Shown here in pieces: positions 63,347 to 64,000 of a stretch of DNA of 64,000 nucleotides. The position numbers and the translations under genes were made by a program. Below the pieces are notes generated by a model, which saw only the letters and a program-made list of their open reading frames with translations, searched no databases and was not told where the DNA came from. The stretch comes from Rebecca billardiae RCC1528 (taxonomy: Eukaryota; Haptophyta). Position 1 is the first letter of the stretch; every line of letters starts with the position of its first letter. The stretch lies in assembly GCA_965240325.2 (NCBI GenBank), contig OZ251227.1, positions 1,922,001 to 1,986,000 of the forward strand, written 5' to 3'.

Positions 63347-64000
63347 AGGCGGCGGCGGCGGCGGCGACGGAGGCGAGTTGGCCGGTGGGTCCTCTGAGTG
63401 GGCGGCTGGGCCGGCGGAGGAGGATGCCGAGCTCGTGCCGTACGACCTGAGCGACGACCGCTCAGACCTCGCGGCCGCGCAGCCGCCCCGCTACCTGAGC
63501 GAGCTTCTCAGCGCCGTGCGCGAGAGCAAGGAGGGCTGTGCGCGGCAGCTCGAGGCCGCACTGGGCGCGGCCGCGCGGCTGATCCGCGCGTGCGCCGCGC
63601 CGCCGGGCGGAGTGCCCAACGCTGCCACCGCCGAGCTCGACCGGCTCGCGCCCGAGCTGGCGCGCGCGCTGCTGCACCTGAGCGATGCGTTCGCCCTCGA
63701 GCACTTTGCCGAGCGCAGGCGCGCCGCACTCGTCGCGCTCGCCGCCGCGCGGCCGCTGCCTGTCTGCGCACTCCTCACAGCCGAGCTGAGCGCGCCCGAC
63801 CTCGCGGCCTCCATGCCCGTGGCCACGCAGCTCGACGCGCTGCACGTGCTCGGCGCGGCCGCGCTCGAGATCTGGGCGGGCGAGGGCGGCACGGAGCGGG
63901 AGGCGCGAGGCGGCGGGGCGTCGACCTCTGCGCCGAGGGCAGGGCCGCTCGCGCCGCCGCGGGGCGGCGCGCCCGCCCCCGACGAGCGCGCGGCGGCGGA
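60843..64000 (+). CDS. TELO2: TELO2/Tel2 telomere-length regulation protein (3' end beyond window)
   Basis: The frame from ATG 60843 (MGDSLLLHHAERTLRGA) stays open for over 1050 codons and leaves the window. Tel2 signatures are in register throughout: VRLLASLPDRLANLL near residue 220, LLPGVSAHLDSTDADVRALG near 590, and LVPYDLSDDRSDLAAAQPPR followed by YLSELLSAVRES near 865. In yeast and animals TELO2 forms the TTT co-chaperone complex with TTI1 and TTI2. This complex, with HSP90, stabilises the PIKK kinases (ATM, ATR, mTOR). The protein is longer than the ~840-residue human form because of Ala/Gly/Arg-rich insertions, including a poly-Gly run at about residues 823-840. The divergent partner is the Cu-monooxygenase gene. 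Confidence 0.88.
63310..63368. repeat. (GGC)n trinucleotide tract within TELO2
   Basis: About 19 GGC/GGA codons encode a poly-Gly linker immediately before the conserved LVPYDLSDD region. Confidence 0.92.

Overview
This window looks like nuclear DNA of a unicellular alga with a complex (secondary or tertiary) plastid. A haptophyte of the Pavlova/Diacronema or Chrysochromulina kind is my best guess, but that is inference. The reasons are very high GC with GCG/CGC-dominated codons, mostly intronless genes with one clear case of short GT-AG introns, eukaryote-only families (BORC subunit 8, TELO2, TLDc, PHD and chromo domains, OTU), a RibD enzyme with a signal-peptide-plus-transit-like leader, and an EsV-1-7 cysteine-repeat protein of the kind known from algae. 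I saw no rRNA, tRNA, CRISPR array or bacterial operon.

Layout. 1.2-4 kb: an acyltransferase-3 membrane protein and, convergent to it, a DUF218/YdcF-like protein, separated by a long GATA microsatellite. 5.4 kb: a small unknown acidic protein. 5.8-11.5 kb: non-coding, with element F1-A, a 1 kb GGTATGGTACTGC array and a 0.5 kb minisatellite. 11.5-23.1 kb is the first gene-dense block: F-box/RCC1, BORCS8-like, a 38-residue Tom6-like protein, a PHD-chromo-zinc finger-PhyH dioxygenase fusion, plastid RibD, EsV-1-7 and a PTM-type Tudor protein. 24.6-35.0 kb is a 10.4 kb train of five mobile elements laid end to end with only AT-rich spacers. 35.1-36.8 kb: a membrane-anchored M23 peptidase. 36.8-41.9 kb: a compositionally different block with an OTU-like ORF. 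42.2-49.7 kb: OTU deubiquitinase, HMG-box protein and TLDc protein. 49.9-58.9 kb: a second element train (E1-E4, F4) bracketed by (AT)n, containing a ~0.95 kb palindrome and ~4.5 kb of satellite. 59.2-64.0 kb: a copper type II monooxygenase and the 5' part of TELO2.

The genes do not form a pathway. Several are divergently paired over short gaps: BORCS8/Tom6-like, PHD-PhyH/RibD, HMG/TLDc and Cu-monooxygenase/TELO2.

The main discovery candidate is a set of element families (F1, F3 and the E array) that abut AT dinucleotides or AT microsatellites. Each has one 'bare' end and one end carrying a short perfect hairpin with a 3-nt loop. In F1 and F3 the bare-end motif recurs inverted just inside the hairpin end. 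This resembles the asymmetric terminal inverted repeats plus stem-loop described for Helentron/Helitron2-type rolling-circle transposons, but the AT target and the exactly terminal hairpin differ from what I know. In the E elements the hairpin stem changes in a compensatory way between elements. All copies here are non-autonomous; no transposase or Rep-helicase is visible.
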